From assembly GCF_009650435.1 (NCBI RefSeq), contig NZ_VVIP01000003.1:73238-137237 (forward strand): a stretch of 64,000 nucleotides of DNA, given 5' to 3'. Under the pieces are notes generated by a model. The model did no database searches, was not told the origin of the DNA, and worked only from the letters and a program-made list of their open reading frames with translations. This document shows, piece after piece, positions 30,688 through 40,111 of this stretch. A program made the position numbers and the translations under genes. Origin of the DNA: Foetidibacter luteolus. Lineage in GTDB: Bacteria > Bacteroidota > Bacteroidia > Chitinophagales > Chitinophagaceae. Positions within the stretch are counted from its first letter, which is position 1. Every line of letters begins with the position of its first letter.

Positions 30688-31608
30688 GTGAAATTAATCT
30701 CATATATGAAAATATGCATGCCGGTAATTGCTATTGTTTGCTTCCTGTTTTTTAATGCCTGCAAAAGCGGCCCCGATGCGGCAACTGCCGCAAAAGAAGA
30801 TTGGCAACCCCTGTTCAATAAGAAAGATCTGAGTGGTTGGGATATAAAGATTGCAGGTTATGATATGAACGACAATTTCGCCAACACTTTTTATGTAAAG
30901 GATAGTGTGTTGAAAGTTGACTACAGCGGTTATGAAAAGTTCATAAAAGAATTTGGCCACATTTATTACAAAGAACCATTCTCGTATTACAAGCTAAAGG
31001 TAGAATACCGCTTTTACGGCAAACAGTTACAAGGCGGGCCGGATTATGCGTACCTCAATAGTGGCGTAATGGTGCATTCGCAATCGGCCGCATCGTTAAG
31101 TAAGCAGCAAACATTTCCGGTATCGCTGGAGATGCAGTTTCTTGCCAGCGATTCTTTATACAAAAGGCCAACAGGCAATCTTTGCACACCGGGTACAGAA
31201 GTAAGTATGCACGGCAAACCGGTGGATGCACATTGCATAGACTCACGTTCAAAAAACATTGGGCCCGATGAATGGGTTACTGCTGAAGCTGTGGTAATGG
31301 GGGATAGCATTGTTCACCACATTATTAACGGAGATACGGTGCTTACTTATGAAAAGCCTGTAGTAAGTGGCTTTTTTGTTAACAGCGAAATGAACTGGAC
31401 AACCGGTGGTTTTGCCGCGGATTCAACAGACTGGATGAACAAGAAAGGGCTGCCGCTTACATCTGGTTATATTGCGCTGCAGGCAGAAAGCCACCCCATT
31501 GAGTTTAGAAAAGTTGAATTGCTAAACCTGCAGGGTTGTATGGATAAAAAGGCCATTAACTATAAGTCGTATTACATTAAAGCGGATAACGCAAAATGTA
31601 AATATTAG
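30688..31608 (+). CDS. DUF1080 (3-keto-disaccharide hydrolase-like) lipoprotein
   Basis: 306 residues with a lipoprotein signal (VIAIVCFLFFNAC). The mature part is a jelly-roll DUF1080 domain: WQPLFNKKDLSGWDI at the start, YLNSGVMVHSQSAAS in the middle and GYIALQAESHPIEFRKVELL at the end. The C-terminal ~25 residues add a short Cys-containing tail. Domains of this type hydrolyse 3-keto-glycosides or bind sugars. The stop overlaps the convergent ROK gene by 4 bp. Confidence 0.85.
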   Translation: MKLISYMKICMPVIAIVCFLFFNACKSGPDAATAAKEDWQPLFNKKDLSGWDIKIAGYDMNDNFANTFYVKDSVLKVDYSGYEKFIKEFGHIYYKEPFSYYKLKVEYRFYGKQLQGGPDYAYLNSGVMVHSQSAASLSKQQTFPVSLEMQFLASDSLYKRPTGNLCTPGTEVSMHGKPVDAHCIDSRSKNIGPDEWVTAEAVVMGDSIVHHIINGDTVLTYEKPVVSGFFVNSEMNWTTGGFAADSTDWMNKKGLPLTSGYIALQAESHPIEFRKVELLNLQGCMDKKAINYKSYYIKADNAKCKY

Positions 31609-32561
31609 GCAGTGTGTTTCTTTTTAATCCGCCCTGCTTCATAACGGCTTTTTGCAAGCTCAAGCGCACCAACAGGAACAACATCTTTTTTAAGGGTTGC
31701 AATTTTAATAACCGGGGCCGGTAAAAAAGACTGCATTAGGTATTGCGGTATCGCGTTGGATACAGCCTTGCTCAAAAGGCTACCCAGCAGGGATAAGCCT
31801 CCGCCAATAACAATCACTTCCGGGTGAAAAAGATGCACGGCATGCGAAAGGCCAAAAGCAATGTTATCAGCAGTTTCCTCCACTATGTTTTTAGCATCGC
31901 TATCGCCCTCTTTAATAGCTGCTTTTAAATACCTGGCATACCCCGTTGAAACGCCAGCACATAACCCCGCTAATATACTTTTCGGGTGTTGTTTAACTGC
32001 TTTTTTAATTTTTTCATCAACAGCCCAGCCAGAGCATAAGGATTCCAGTGTATCACCCTTCTTGGTTAGCCTAACATGGCCAATCTCCACTTCTCCCGGC
32101 AGGGCGCCATGATATATTTTTTTATCCATCACCATGCCCCCGCCAATACCACTGCCTACCGTCATATAAAAAACAAGCTGATAGTTTTTGCCTGCGCCGT
32201 AAACAGCTTCGCCCAATGCCGCTATGTTGGCATCATTGTCTACATACACCGGTGCTTTTATCAACTGCTCAAGCCATTCTTTAATATTAAAGTTATTCCA
32301 CCCGCTTACCTGGTGAGATGTGCTGACTAAGCCGGTAGCATGGTTAACAGGGCCACCGAAGCCAATACCGGCAGCGATAATTTTTTCACCTCCCGTAAGT
32401 TGGTGCAGGCCCTCTGTAATCTGTTGGCGTATACCTTGTCCGCCCGCTGTTTTGTTTACCGCAAATGCAGCCCTCCGTTTAACATTAAGTGATGCATCAG
32501 CCAATACCATTTGCAGCTTGGTGCCGCCAATTTCAATGCCTATAAAACTTTCTGTATTCAT
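31605..32561 (-). CDS. ROK-family sugar kinase-like protein
   Basis: 318 residues with the actin-like kinase fold: phosphate loop GIEIGGTKLQMVL, GFGGPVN, the catalytic VDNDANIAALGE, and TVGSGIGGGMV. The usual ROK zinc motif (CxCGxxGC) is degenerate: only one Cys remains in LESLCSGWAVDE. There is no N-terminal DNA-binding domain, so it is a kinase rather than a repressor. It probably phosphorylates a hexose or N-acetylhexosamine. Confidence 0.85.
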   Translation of the reverse strand: MNTESFIGIEIGGTKLQMVLADASLNVKRRAAFAVNKTAGGQGIRQQITEGLHQLTGGEKIIAAGIGFGGPVNHATGLVSTSHQVSGWNNFNIKEWLEQLIKAPVYVDNDANIAALGEAVYGAGKNYQLVFYMTVGSGIGGGMVMDKKIYHGALPGEVEIGHVRLTKKGDTLESLCSGWAVDEKIKKAVKQHPKSILAGLCAGVSTGYARYLKAAIKEGDSDAKNIVEETADNIAFGLSHAVHLFHPEVIVIGGGLSLLGSLLSKAVSNAIPQYLMQSFLPAPVIKIATLKKDVVPVGALELAKSRYEAGRIKKKHTA

Positions 32562-32746
32562 AAGCCGCTATTATTAAAAAGTTGGTTATTGAAGATAACA
32601 ATGTAAACCTATACCTGCCTGATTTTGATAAGTGAATCAAGGTAAGATGAGCATTAATAAAATCAGCAAACTACAGAAGGTGGATTTTTGAGGTGAGCGT
32701 AAGGGAAGGGCACAAAATTTATTCCTGTCGCCATAGGCTTATTGTC

Positions 32747-32888
32747 AATTAACACCCGATGTCGTTTGGTTAAGAAACCAATGTCAGGTTGAGCTTGTCG
32801 AAACCGGTTTATAAACTTTGATTTTCATGCATCCGCCTTCGACAGGCTCAGGCTGACATCCTTAACTAAACGACATTGAATTAACACC
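32747..32888. mobile_element. MITE-like palindromic element with 10-bp target duplication
   Basis: AATTAACACC occurs at 32747-32756 and again at 32879-32888, flanking a 122-bp imperfect palindrome. Left arm CGATGTCGTTTGGTTAAG and right arm (reverse complement) TCAATGTCGTTTAGTTAAG match closely. Further inside, the arms contain GAGCTTGTCGAA and TTCGACAGGCTC. It has no coding capacity, so it would depend on a transposase elsewhere. Confidence 0.75.
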
Positions 32889-33005
32889 GTTAACAATAGC
32901 AAACTTCAGGTATGGAAACATGCCTCGAAAAAGCAGCCTTCAAAAAAAACGCCTTAAAAACACATAATAATCATCAAATCAATATTTTTGCACCCCAAAT
33001 TACCA

Positions 33006-33078
<73 letters not shown>

Positions 33079-33083
33079 CCTCC

Positions 33084-33123
33084 AGAGACAAGTGCGAAAA
33101 ACGAGCACTTGTCTCTATTTTTT
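33084..33123 (+). terminator. Strong terminator after tRNA-Lys
   Basis: Twelve-base arms AGAGACAAGTGC / GCACTTGTCTCT with a 9-base loop followed by ATTTTTTTA. Confidence 0.9.
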
Positions 33124-33171
33124 TATCTCCTGATTGATTGTTAATCGGCTGTATATATCCAATGGCTTCGT

Positions 33172-33450
33172 TACCCGGGGCGTCCGAGGTTGAATTCCAT
33201 CAAGTATAATTTTTCGGGAAAAATCGAACTAATGATAACACGTTGCTGCACAACTGACCCCTTTGTATATCATTCGTCAAGCTTCGAAATATTATTTACA
33301 GCCTTATCCCACAAAGCGTTTATGTCAATTGGTTTCTGGCTCAAGGAAGAACTCAATTTTGCTTCCAGCCTGATCAGCTCCCGCTCACTTTCAGATTTGA
33401 TTATTTGATAGTCATTCACTTCTATACTGCATTCTAATAACAAGTTTCGA
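33172..33450 (-). pseudogene. Remnant of a serine site-specific recombinase C-terminus
   Basis: On the reverse strand the frame reads ...ESERELIRLEAKLSS, KPIDINALWDKAVNNISKLD, then a stop, YTKGSVVQQRVI and SSIFPEKLYL. This matches the C-terminal coiled region of large serine recombinases of Bacteroidota (NIxKLxxxYxxG...QRxIIxSIFPEKL). The N-terminal catalytic domain is missing and the frame is interrupted. It lies directly beside tRNA-Lys, a plausible former integration site. Confidence 0.6.
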
Positions 33451-33559
33451 GCTCTTGACCTTTTAAAGGAAGATTTGGGGCTGCCTCCACTTTTAATCGC
33501 ATGCTTTTCTTTCTGCCATCAAGAACATCCTGTATTTCATAGAATAGAGATTCTGATAT

Positions 33560-34065
33560 TAATGGTTCATGCTGGCCACGGACTGGAAGGGTTAAATTAT
33601 TTTTCACTGCAGGCGGTTGCGTATAACCACAATATTCCCACCTTTTTCTTTAGGGGCTTAAAGGTTGACAATAACGATGTAGTACCGCACAAAGAAGTAC
33701 CTCTCACAGCGGAAATTGCCATGGCGGGTCAAATTACACTTACTTATAAACATAGTTTCTCTATTGATCTTACCAAGCTTGACTATACGAGACCCCAGCG
33801 AATACCTGTATCTCTATATGCTGCGTGGTTTCGACAAAAGCTGAAACTATATTGGAGCCAATAATACGGCTGTATTTACCAATTTAGATCCAGGCAAATA
33901 TACTTTACTTGTTAAAGCCGGTAACCCTGGTGGAGAGTCGACGACTGAAGCAGCCACGATGCCGGTCTGCATCAAACTTCTGTTTTGGATGACAGGTTAT
34001 GCCTATGTTTTTTACGTGCTCGTTGCCGTCTTTATATTTTGGAGTGTACGTCACCGTGGCATTGG
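33560..34065 (+). pseudogene. Remnant of a hybrid two-component sensor (Reg_prop/Y_Y_Y region)
   Basis: Fragments in two frames: GLNYFSLQAVAYNHNIP...LKVDNNDVVPHKEVPL, ITLTYKHSFSIDLTKLDYTR, then after a frameshift near 33797 YLYLYMLRGFDKS, a stop in place of Trp, and NNTAVFTNLDPGKYTLLVKA followed by a membrane span and SVRHRG. This is the end of the periplasmic sensor and the Y_Y_Y domain of a SusC/D-associated hybrid regulator. At least one frameshift and one stop break it, and the kinase part is absent. Confidence 0.6.
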
Positions 34066-34280
34066 TCGGTTGCAACCGAAATTCGCCGCCGAGAGTTATT
34101 TCTAAGATAATGGAGATGGTATCAGTAAAGTTACCTCTATCTCACAATGCGATATTCAATAGAATAGTTAGCCAGAAGTCAACTCGATTTAATTTGAAGC
34201 AGAGGTGGATGCAAAAAAATACGAAGCTAATATCCTGATAATTTGGATATTTGACCTTTATATTTAAATGAAATACCCCT

Positions 34281-34886
34281 GTGTTATTAAAGGCTCTAGA
34301 TAATGAAAAGGATCTGCTGGAACGTATTGCCGCGGGAGACCAGCAGGCTTATCAGGTTATCTTTAATCACTATTGGGATCAGGTGTACTCCACCGCCTTT
34401 ACTTTTACCAAGTCTGCTGAGCTTTCCAAAGACATTGCACAGGATATATTTGTGAAGATATGGCTAAAAAAAAAAGCTCTTGCCGGGATAAGCAGATTTG
34501 AATCATATCTCTATACCACCGCACGTAATCTCATTATTGACAGGTTAAGAAAAGAAGTATATGTGGAGGAGAACAAGCAGTACCTTAAAACCTATTTTGA
34601 AGAGTCGCAGCGTCAGTCACACCAACAGTTTGAATTTAAAGAATTGCAACTTGTTATTGAGCAGGCAATAAGCCGGTTGCCCCCACAACAGCAAACCGCA
34701 TTCCGCCTCAGCCGCTTCCAGGGCTTAAGGCATGAAGAGATTGCCCAGTACATGGGTATTTCAAAACAATCTGTAAAAAGTTACATTGTTAGAGCTATAG
34801 TGCAATTAAGGCAAGTGATACAACAACATTCAGGAGATTACCTGGTGTGCATATTCATTATTATGTTTCTCCAAAAAAAAGTATAA
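34281..34886 (+). CDS. ECF RNA polymerase sigma factor
   Basis: 201 residues from a GTG start; no ATG is available in frame nearby. Region 2 is visible in YQVIFNHYWDQVYSTAFTF and KDIAQDIFVKIWLKK, and region 4 in LPPQQQTAFRLSRFQGLRHEEIAQY. It is a FecI-like sigma factor of the Bacteroidota sigma-FecR-SusC type. The C-terminal hydrophobic tail (YLVCIFIIMFL) is common in this group. The FecR gene follows 119 bp downstream. Confidence 0.92.
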   Translation: MLLKALDNEKDLLERIAAGDQQAYQVIFNHYWDQVYSTAFTFTKSAELSKDIAQDIFVKIWLKKKALAGISRFESYLYTTARNLIIDRLRKEVYVEENKQYLKTYFEESQRQSHQQFEFKELQLVIEQAISRLPPQQQTAFRLSRFQGLRHEEIAQYMGISKQSVKSYIVRAIVQLRQVIQQHSGDYLVCIFIIMFLQKKV

Positions 34887-35005
34887 GGTAGCGCTCCCTT
34901 TCTATTTTCTGTTTCGTCTTTATTGTAATAGCACACACTAAGGTGCATTAATTGTGCCTCAGGGAAAGGAATTTGAGGTATTGACAGTCGTAACCACGAT
35001 ACTTT

Positions 35006-36238
35006 ATGGAAGAAAAGCAATTTGAACAGGCTTTGCAACGCTTTTTGCATGATGAGATAACTCCGGGCGAACTTGAGTTGTTTATGCATGAGGCTGGTAA
35101 GGAAAATAGGCGGGGAGCCATTGAAGAAGTATTACGCAGCAGGCTGGAAAACAAAATAGATCAAGGTTTTTCCGACGAAGCGCACTTACAGCAAATGTTT
35201 GCTGAAGTTTTGACAAAAGCGGGCTTTTGCGAGGATGGCAAAGAACCGGACGCTGTGCCTGTTAATGTTATTAAGCGTTTCTCTTTTAAACGCCTTGCCG
35301 CAGCAGCCACGATCATCGGCTTAGTTGGGTTTGCCTTGTACTTTTTTTCCTCAAGAAACAGGAATACGCCTACTCTTGGAGCAATTCAAATAACGGGCCA
35401 GTCAAAGGATGTAATGCCTGGAGGCAACAAAGCACTACTAACGTTGGCAGACGGTAGTACCATTGTGCTTGACAGTGCCCGGCAGGGTTCTCTTTCTCAG
35501 CAAGGCAGTACCACTATTATTAAAATGGACGACGGTCAACTGGCATATATGCCGGGCTTAGAAGAGGGAGCAGTAATGTACAACACCATTGTTACGCCCA
35601 GGGGAGGCACTTACAAAGTCATCCTGCCCGATGGTACCAAAGTTTGGTTAAACGCAGCGTCCAGTCTTCGGTTTCCTACATCCTTCAGCGGGGCATATCG
35701 GAGTGTGGATATTACCGGAGAAGCTTATTTCGAGGTAAATAAGATGCGTGCCGATGATCGGAATATCCCTTTTGTGGTCCATATTAACAATGGGAGTGCG
35801 GATGGATTGGAGGTGGAAGTATTGGGTACCCATTTTAATGTGATGGCTTATAACGATGAAAAAACTGTAAAAACAACCCTGCTTGAAGGTTCGGTGAAAG
35901 TGAGCAATAGCAATAGCAGCGTTGTGCTGGATCCCATGCAACAGGCGCAGTTTACCAAAGTAAACAATAGTTTAAAGGTAGCCGGTGATGTTAATACCGA
36001 TGTAGAAACTGCATGGATAAATGGAATGTTCCATTACAGAGATGCCAATCTGGAAACCATCATGCGGCAGTTGTGCAGGTGGTACGACGTGGAAGTAAGT
36101 TACAGCGGCCCTGTTCCCGAAGATCATTTCACTGGTAAGATACCACGTAATATTACCCTGGAAAAAGCTCTGAAGATATTGGAACTGAGTGATGTTCGTT
36201 TCAAAATTGAAGGCAGGAGGATAATAGTAACGGCATAA
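35006..36238 (+). CDS. FecR-family anti-sigma factor
   Basis: 410 residues. A cytoplasmic N-terminal part is followed by one membrane span near residue 95 (LAAAATIIGLVGFALYFF). The periplasmic FecR domain is seen in VTPRGGTYKVILPDGTKVWL, ASSLRFPTSFSG, VDITGEAYFEV and the DUF4974-type C-terminus LETIMRQLCRWYDVEV. It should hold the sigma factor at the membrane until the SusC-like transporter signals. It is placed between the sigma and susC genes, as usual. Confidence 0.93.
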   Translation: MEEKQFEQALQRFLHDEITPGELELFMHEAGKENRRGAIEEVLRSRLENKIDQGFSDEAHLQQMFAEVLTKAGFCEDGKEPDAVPVNVIKRFSFKRLAAAATIIGLVGFALYFFSSRNRNTPTLGAIQITGQSKDVMPGGNKALLTLADGSTIVLDSARQGSLSQQGSTTIIKMDDGQLAYMPGLEEGAVMYNTIVTPRGGTYKVILPDGTKVWLNAASSLRFPTSFSGAYRSVDITGEAYFEVNKMRADDRNIPFVVHINNGSADGLEVEVLGTHFNVMAYNDEKTVKTTLLEGSVKVSNSNSSVVLDPMQQAQFTKVNNSLKVAGDVNTDVETAWINGMFHYRDANLETIMRQLCRWYDVEVSYSGPVPEDHFTGKIPRNITLEKALKILELSDVRFKIEGRRIIVTA

Positions 36239-36736
36239 AAACTTTCTTGATAATAGCGCCGGGCTTCGTGGCAACTTCGTTGCGTGGGTATACGTCAAGC
36301 CTGATTTTTTTGAAGAAAGTTTGCTGTGCCGGATGGCAGCTAAAAAAGTGTGTTTTGCCAATTATACTGGTTGCCGGATAAAATTGTACAGCATTTTTTG
36401 GTGGCCAGCTATATTGCTACTATAAGGCGCCTGTTGTGTCACTCACTTGTACGCCTGGTAATTCTATTCGGCAATGTGCGGCCTGGCTGTTTTTCTTTAC
36501 ACAGTTTTATGCGGTGTGCAGTATAATCCGTTTCATAAAGAAATAAGTATAAACAACTTCCATATACACATCACCATTAAAACCAAAACTTGATACTACA
36601 TGACAAGAAAATAACTGCTGACTAAACAAAGAAGCTGGAAGTGTTCGAACCACTCCCAGCCGATGTTGAGTTAATCTTTACTGACTAAACAATTATTTCA
36701 GGAACTGTTTATTGTTAACCCAATCAAAACAAAAGT
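36239..36736 (+). other. Intergenic region upstream of susC
   Basis: 498 bp with no recognisable gene. It contains a diverged repeat at 36436-36492 (GTGTCACTCACTTGTACGCC), also present at 20000, and presumably the sigma-dependent promoter of susC, which I could not locate with confidence. Confidence 0.5.
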
Positions 36737-39700
36737 ATGAATCTGACTGCTTATTGCAAAACCGGTAAGCCAGGGTTTGCTATTTTCAGCTTTGCCCACA
36801 ACCGGCTGTTTACCAAAATGCTGTTGGTTATGAAATTGACCACTATTTTAATGCTTGCCACCTTTTTACAGGTTAGTGCCGGAGCGTTTTCTCAGAAAAT
36901 TTCACTCAAAGCCAAAAACGCATCGCTTGAACAAGTGTTTTCTGAAATAGAAAAACAGAGCGGTTACTCATTCTGGTACAAAACCTCGCTGCTGAAAAAA
37001 GCGGATAAAATTACCGTTGAACTTAAGGATGTCAACATTGAGGAAGCCCTCAAAAGCTGCCTGGACATGCAGGGTTTTGATTATGTGATTGTTGACCGTA
37101 CCATTATTATAAAACTAAAGGAAGAACCGGCTTATTACCAGGCCCCGCCTCCTCCGGTAATGGTAAAGGGTAAAGTAACTGCTGCTGACGGTACTGCGCT
37201 GAATAGTGTTAGCGTAATGATCAAAAATACCAAAAAGGGTACTGCGACCGACGCAGACGGCAACTTTAGTATTGCCGTTAACAAGGGTGAAATACTTGTG
37301 TTTACCTACGTGGGTTACAATGCAAAGGAAGTGGAGTTTAGCGACCAGGCCTTTTTGGCTGTAACACTTGCTGAAAACAAAGTAGTGCTGAATGATATTG
37401 TTGTTGTTGGCTACGGCAGGCAAAACAGGGCGGCGTTAACCAGCGCGGTATCCACCGTAAAAGGCGAAGACCTTAACAGAGGCGCTATCAGTGATGTGGG
37501 ACAGTTATTACAGGGTAAAGTACCAGGCCTGAATATTTCTGCCAGTGGCGATCCCAATAAGCCGGCCGCTGTTATCATGCGTGGCGCTTCTACCATCAAC
37601 AGTTCCCAAACGCCATTTTACGTAATTGACGGCATACCGGGGGCTGACATATCCGTAATTGCGCCAGACGATATAGCGTCTATTGATGTACTAAAGGATG
37701 CTGCCGCCACCGCCATTTATGGCAACAGGGGCGCCAACGGTGTTATTATGGTTACAACCAGGCGTGGCAAAAAAGGACAACAAATTGGATACAGTGGTTA
37801 CCTGGGTCTTGAAAAAGTATCCAACAAACTCAAAATGATGAATGCCACCCAGATAAGCGATTTTCTTGCAAAAAATAACCTGGCTTTTGCCCCGGCGGAC
37901 GATAAGGGCGCCGATACGGACTGGCAGACCGCCATACAACGCAGCTCCGCGGTCTCCCACAACCACAACCTGTCGTTCAGCGGTGGCGGTGAGCATGGCA
38001 ACTATGTTGCCAGTGTAAACTATATGCGCAAAGAAGGAATATTGCAAACCAGTGCAATGGAGCGTGTAATCGCACGCCTGGCAATTGAGCAGTATGCCCT
38101 CAACGATAAACTTAAATTTGGCATTGCAGTTACTAACTCCCATACCAATTCCGATGATATTGCCTATCGCAATACCATATTGCTTCAATCCACCCAGTAC
38201 CTGCCGGTGTCGCCTGTAAAAAACGCAGATGGCAGTTGGTTCGAAAATTTTTTTAACCAAAGTTATTATAACCCCGTGGCCATGCTGGCAAACAGCCAGG
38301 TGAACAATAAGTATAATGCCCTGGTCGGTAGTTTTACCGCACAGGCCAAACTGCCCTTTGGCCTTAGCTGGGATCTAAATATCGGGTATCAGAACACAAC
38401 ATCTCTCTACGGCGCCTACTATAATCAGTATTTTACAAACAACTATAACAATATGTATGATAATCCGGACCCGGGCCTGGGTTACCATACCCAGCAAACC
38501 TTTGGTTCAAACGGCCAGGCGGTCAGAAGCTCCTATCAAAATATCAGCAAGCTGCTGGAAACTTATGTCACCTGGAACAGGAGGTTTGGAGCACATAACA
38601 TAAACGCCGTGCTTGGCTACTCCTGGCAGAATTTTATCAATGGTGACGGCTTCCAAGCATCTACATCTAATTTTCCTGTTGACAATATAGCCTATAACAA
38701 CCTCGCATTAAGCAATCCATACGCTTTCAGCTCTTTTCGCATCAATTTTGGTCCTAATGGGGTCTACCAGCAAATAAGGCTGATTTCAGACTTTGCACGT
38801 GTTAACTATAATTACCAGGAAAAGTACATGCTTCAAGCTTCTTTAAGAAGAGATGGAAGCTCTGTTTTTGGCGTCAACAACCAGTGGGGTTACTTCCCTT
38901 CTGTAGGTGCGGCATGGCGTATCAGCAAAGAGCAATTTATGGATAACCAAAAGATCTTTGCCGATTTGAAATTAAGGGCCAGCTATGGTGTAACAGGTAA
39001 CTCTACGGGATTTAATGCCTATACCGCACAGCTTATTTCTGGCAGCCTTGGGACTTATTACTACAACGGCACGCAAGTTGCCGCATATGGGCCTACCCAG
39101 GCTGATAACCCTGAACTACGCTGGGAAAAAACTGCCACCACTAATATAGGCCTGGATTTTTCCATCCTGGAAGGCAAGCTTTCAGGCACTTTGGAGTGGT
39201 ACAATAAAAACACTACAGGCATGATCTATCCATATCGTGTTGACCCCATTTTGATTCCTGCCGGCACCATCACAGCCAACGGAGGTAGCATGAATAATAA
39301 AGGAGTTGAACTAAGTCTGAATGGAATACTTGTAAAAAACAAAAATTTTAGCTGGTCATCAGGCCTTAACCTGGCGCATAACAGCAACAAGGTTACCAGC
39401 TTGAGCAACCCGTTGTTTTCAGGCGGCGACTCGCTGGCTGTAAGCTATCCTGAAGGTGGCGGTCAGTCGGGCAGCTCTTTGCAGCTACTGAAGGCTGGTA
39501 AACCGCTGGGACAGTTTTTTTCGCTGCTTTATGCAGGCAAAGATGAAAATGGTGTTTCGCAATATGTTGGCGGCGATGGTAAATTGACCACCAACCCCGC
39601 CATTGGCACAGATTATCATTACCTGGGCAGCGCCCAGCCAAAGCTTCTCGTGGGGTGGAACAACAGTTTTAAATACGGGAATTTTGATCTCAACTTTTTC

Positions 39701-40087
39701 CTGCGCGGAGTATTCGGCAATAAGATTTTCAACGCAACGCGGGCAGACCTTTTCAGACCTACAACCGCACAGTATGCCAATATACTGGTTGATGTTGCGG
39801 GCGAATCCATGGCTGACGTGAACGCTTACAAATACTCTTCACGTTTTATCGAAAGCGGCTCTTATGTGCGCTTTGATAACGCCACACTTGGTTACAACTT
39901 CAAAAACACGGGGCGTTATATCCGCACGATGAGGATATACGTTTCTGTAAACAACCTGTTTGTTATTACGAAATTCAAGGGTGTTGACCCTGAAGTAAAC
40001 CAAGGGGGTATCGCCCCAGGGGTAGACTACAACAATTTCTATCCCAAAACACGAACATTTCTATTTGGCGCAAACGTGTCTTTTTAG
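36737..40087 (+). CDS. SusC-like TonB-dependent outer-membrane transporter
   Basis: 1116 residues. In order: an extended N-terminus with signal (KLTTILMLATFLQVSAGAFS); an STN secretin domain (ASLEQVFSEIEKQSGYSFWY) that signals to FecR; a carboxypeptidase-regulatory domain (VKGKVTAADGTALNSVSVMI); a plug with DIVVVGYGRQNRAALTSAVS; and a 22-strand barrel ending in an aromatic C-terminus (FLFGANVSF). The STN domain fits its regulation by the upstream sigma/anti-sigma pair. It imports glycans captured by the SusD-like partner encoded 24 bp downstream. Confidence 0.96.
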   Translation: MNLTAYCKTGKPGFAIFSFAHNRLFTKMLLVMKLTTILMLATFLQVSAGAFSQKISLKAKNASLEQVFSEIEKQSGYSFWYKTSLLKKADKITVELKDVNIEEALKSCLDMQGFDYVIVDRTIIIKLKEEPAYYQAPPPPVMVKGKVTAADGTALNSVSVMIKNTKKGTATDADGNFSIAVNKGEILVFTYVGYNAKEVEFSDQAFLAVTLAENKVVLNDIVVVGYGRQNRAALTSAVSTVKGEDLNRGAISDVGQLLQGKVPGLNISASGDPNKPAAVIMRGASTINSSQTPFYVIDGIPGADISVIAPDDIASIDVLKDAAATAIYGNRGANGVIMVTTRRGKKGQQIGYSGYLGLEKVSNKLKMMNATQISDFLAKNNLAFAPADDKGADTDWQTAIQRSSAVSHNHNLSFSGGGEHGNYVASVNYMRKEGILQTSAMERVIARLAIEQYALNDKLKFGIAVTNSHTNSDDIAYRNTILLQSTQYLPVSPVKNADGSWFENFFNQSYYNPVAMLANSQVNNKYNALVGSFTAQAKLPFGLSWDLNIGYQNTTSLYGAYYNQYFTNNYNNMYDNPDPGLGYHTQQTFGSNGQAVRSSYQNISKLLETYVTWNRRFGAHNINAVLGYSWQNFINGDGFQASTSNFPVDNIAYNNLALSNPYAFSSFRINFGPNGVYQQIRLISDFARVNYNYQEKYMLQASLRRDGSSVFGVNNQWGYFPSVGAAWRISKEQFMDNQKIFADLKLRASYGVTGNSTGFNAYTAQLISGSLGTYYYNGTQVAAYGPTQADNPELRWEKTATTNIGLDFSILEGKLSGTLEWYNKNTTGMIYPYRVDPILIPAGTITANGGSMNNKGVELSLNGILVKNKNFSWSSGLNLAHNSNKVTSLSNPLFSGGDSLAVSYPEGGGQSGSSLQLLKAGKPLGQFFSLLYAGKDENGVSQYVGGDGKLTTNPAIGTDYHYLGSAQPKLLVGWNNSFKYGNFDLNFFLRGVFGNKIFNATRADLFRPTTAQYANILVDVAGESMADVNAYKYSSRFIESGSYVRFDNATLGYNFKNTGRYIRTMRIYVSVNNLFVITKFKGVDPEVNQGGIAPGVDYNNFYPKTRTFLFGANVSF

Positions 40088-40111
40088 TGAACTTCCAAAA
40101 AAACATGTCTC

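Noticed and set aside
31605..32561. ROK-type transcriptional repressor
   Set aside because: No N-terminal helix-turn-helix domain; the protein starts directly with the ATP-binding loop, so a kinase is more likely.
33475..33864. A real 129-residue protein at the sensor remnant
   Set aside because: Its peptide is the tail of a Reg_prop/Y_Y_Y sensor in one frame, with the continuation in another frame after a stop; a broken gene fits better.
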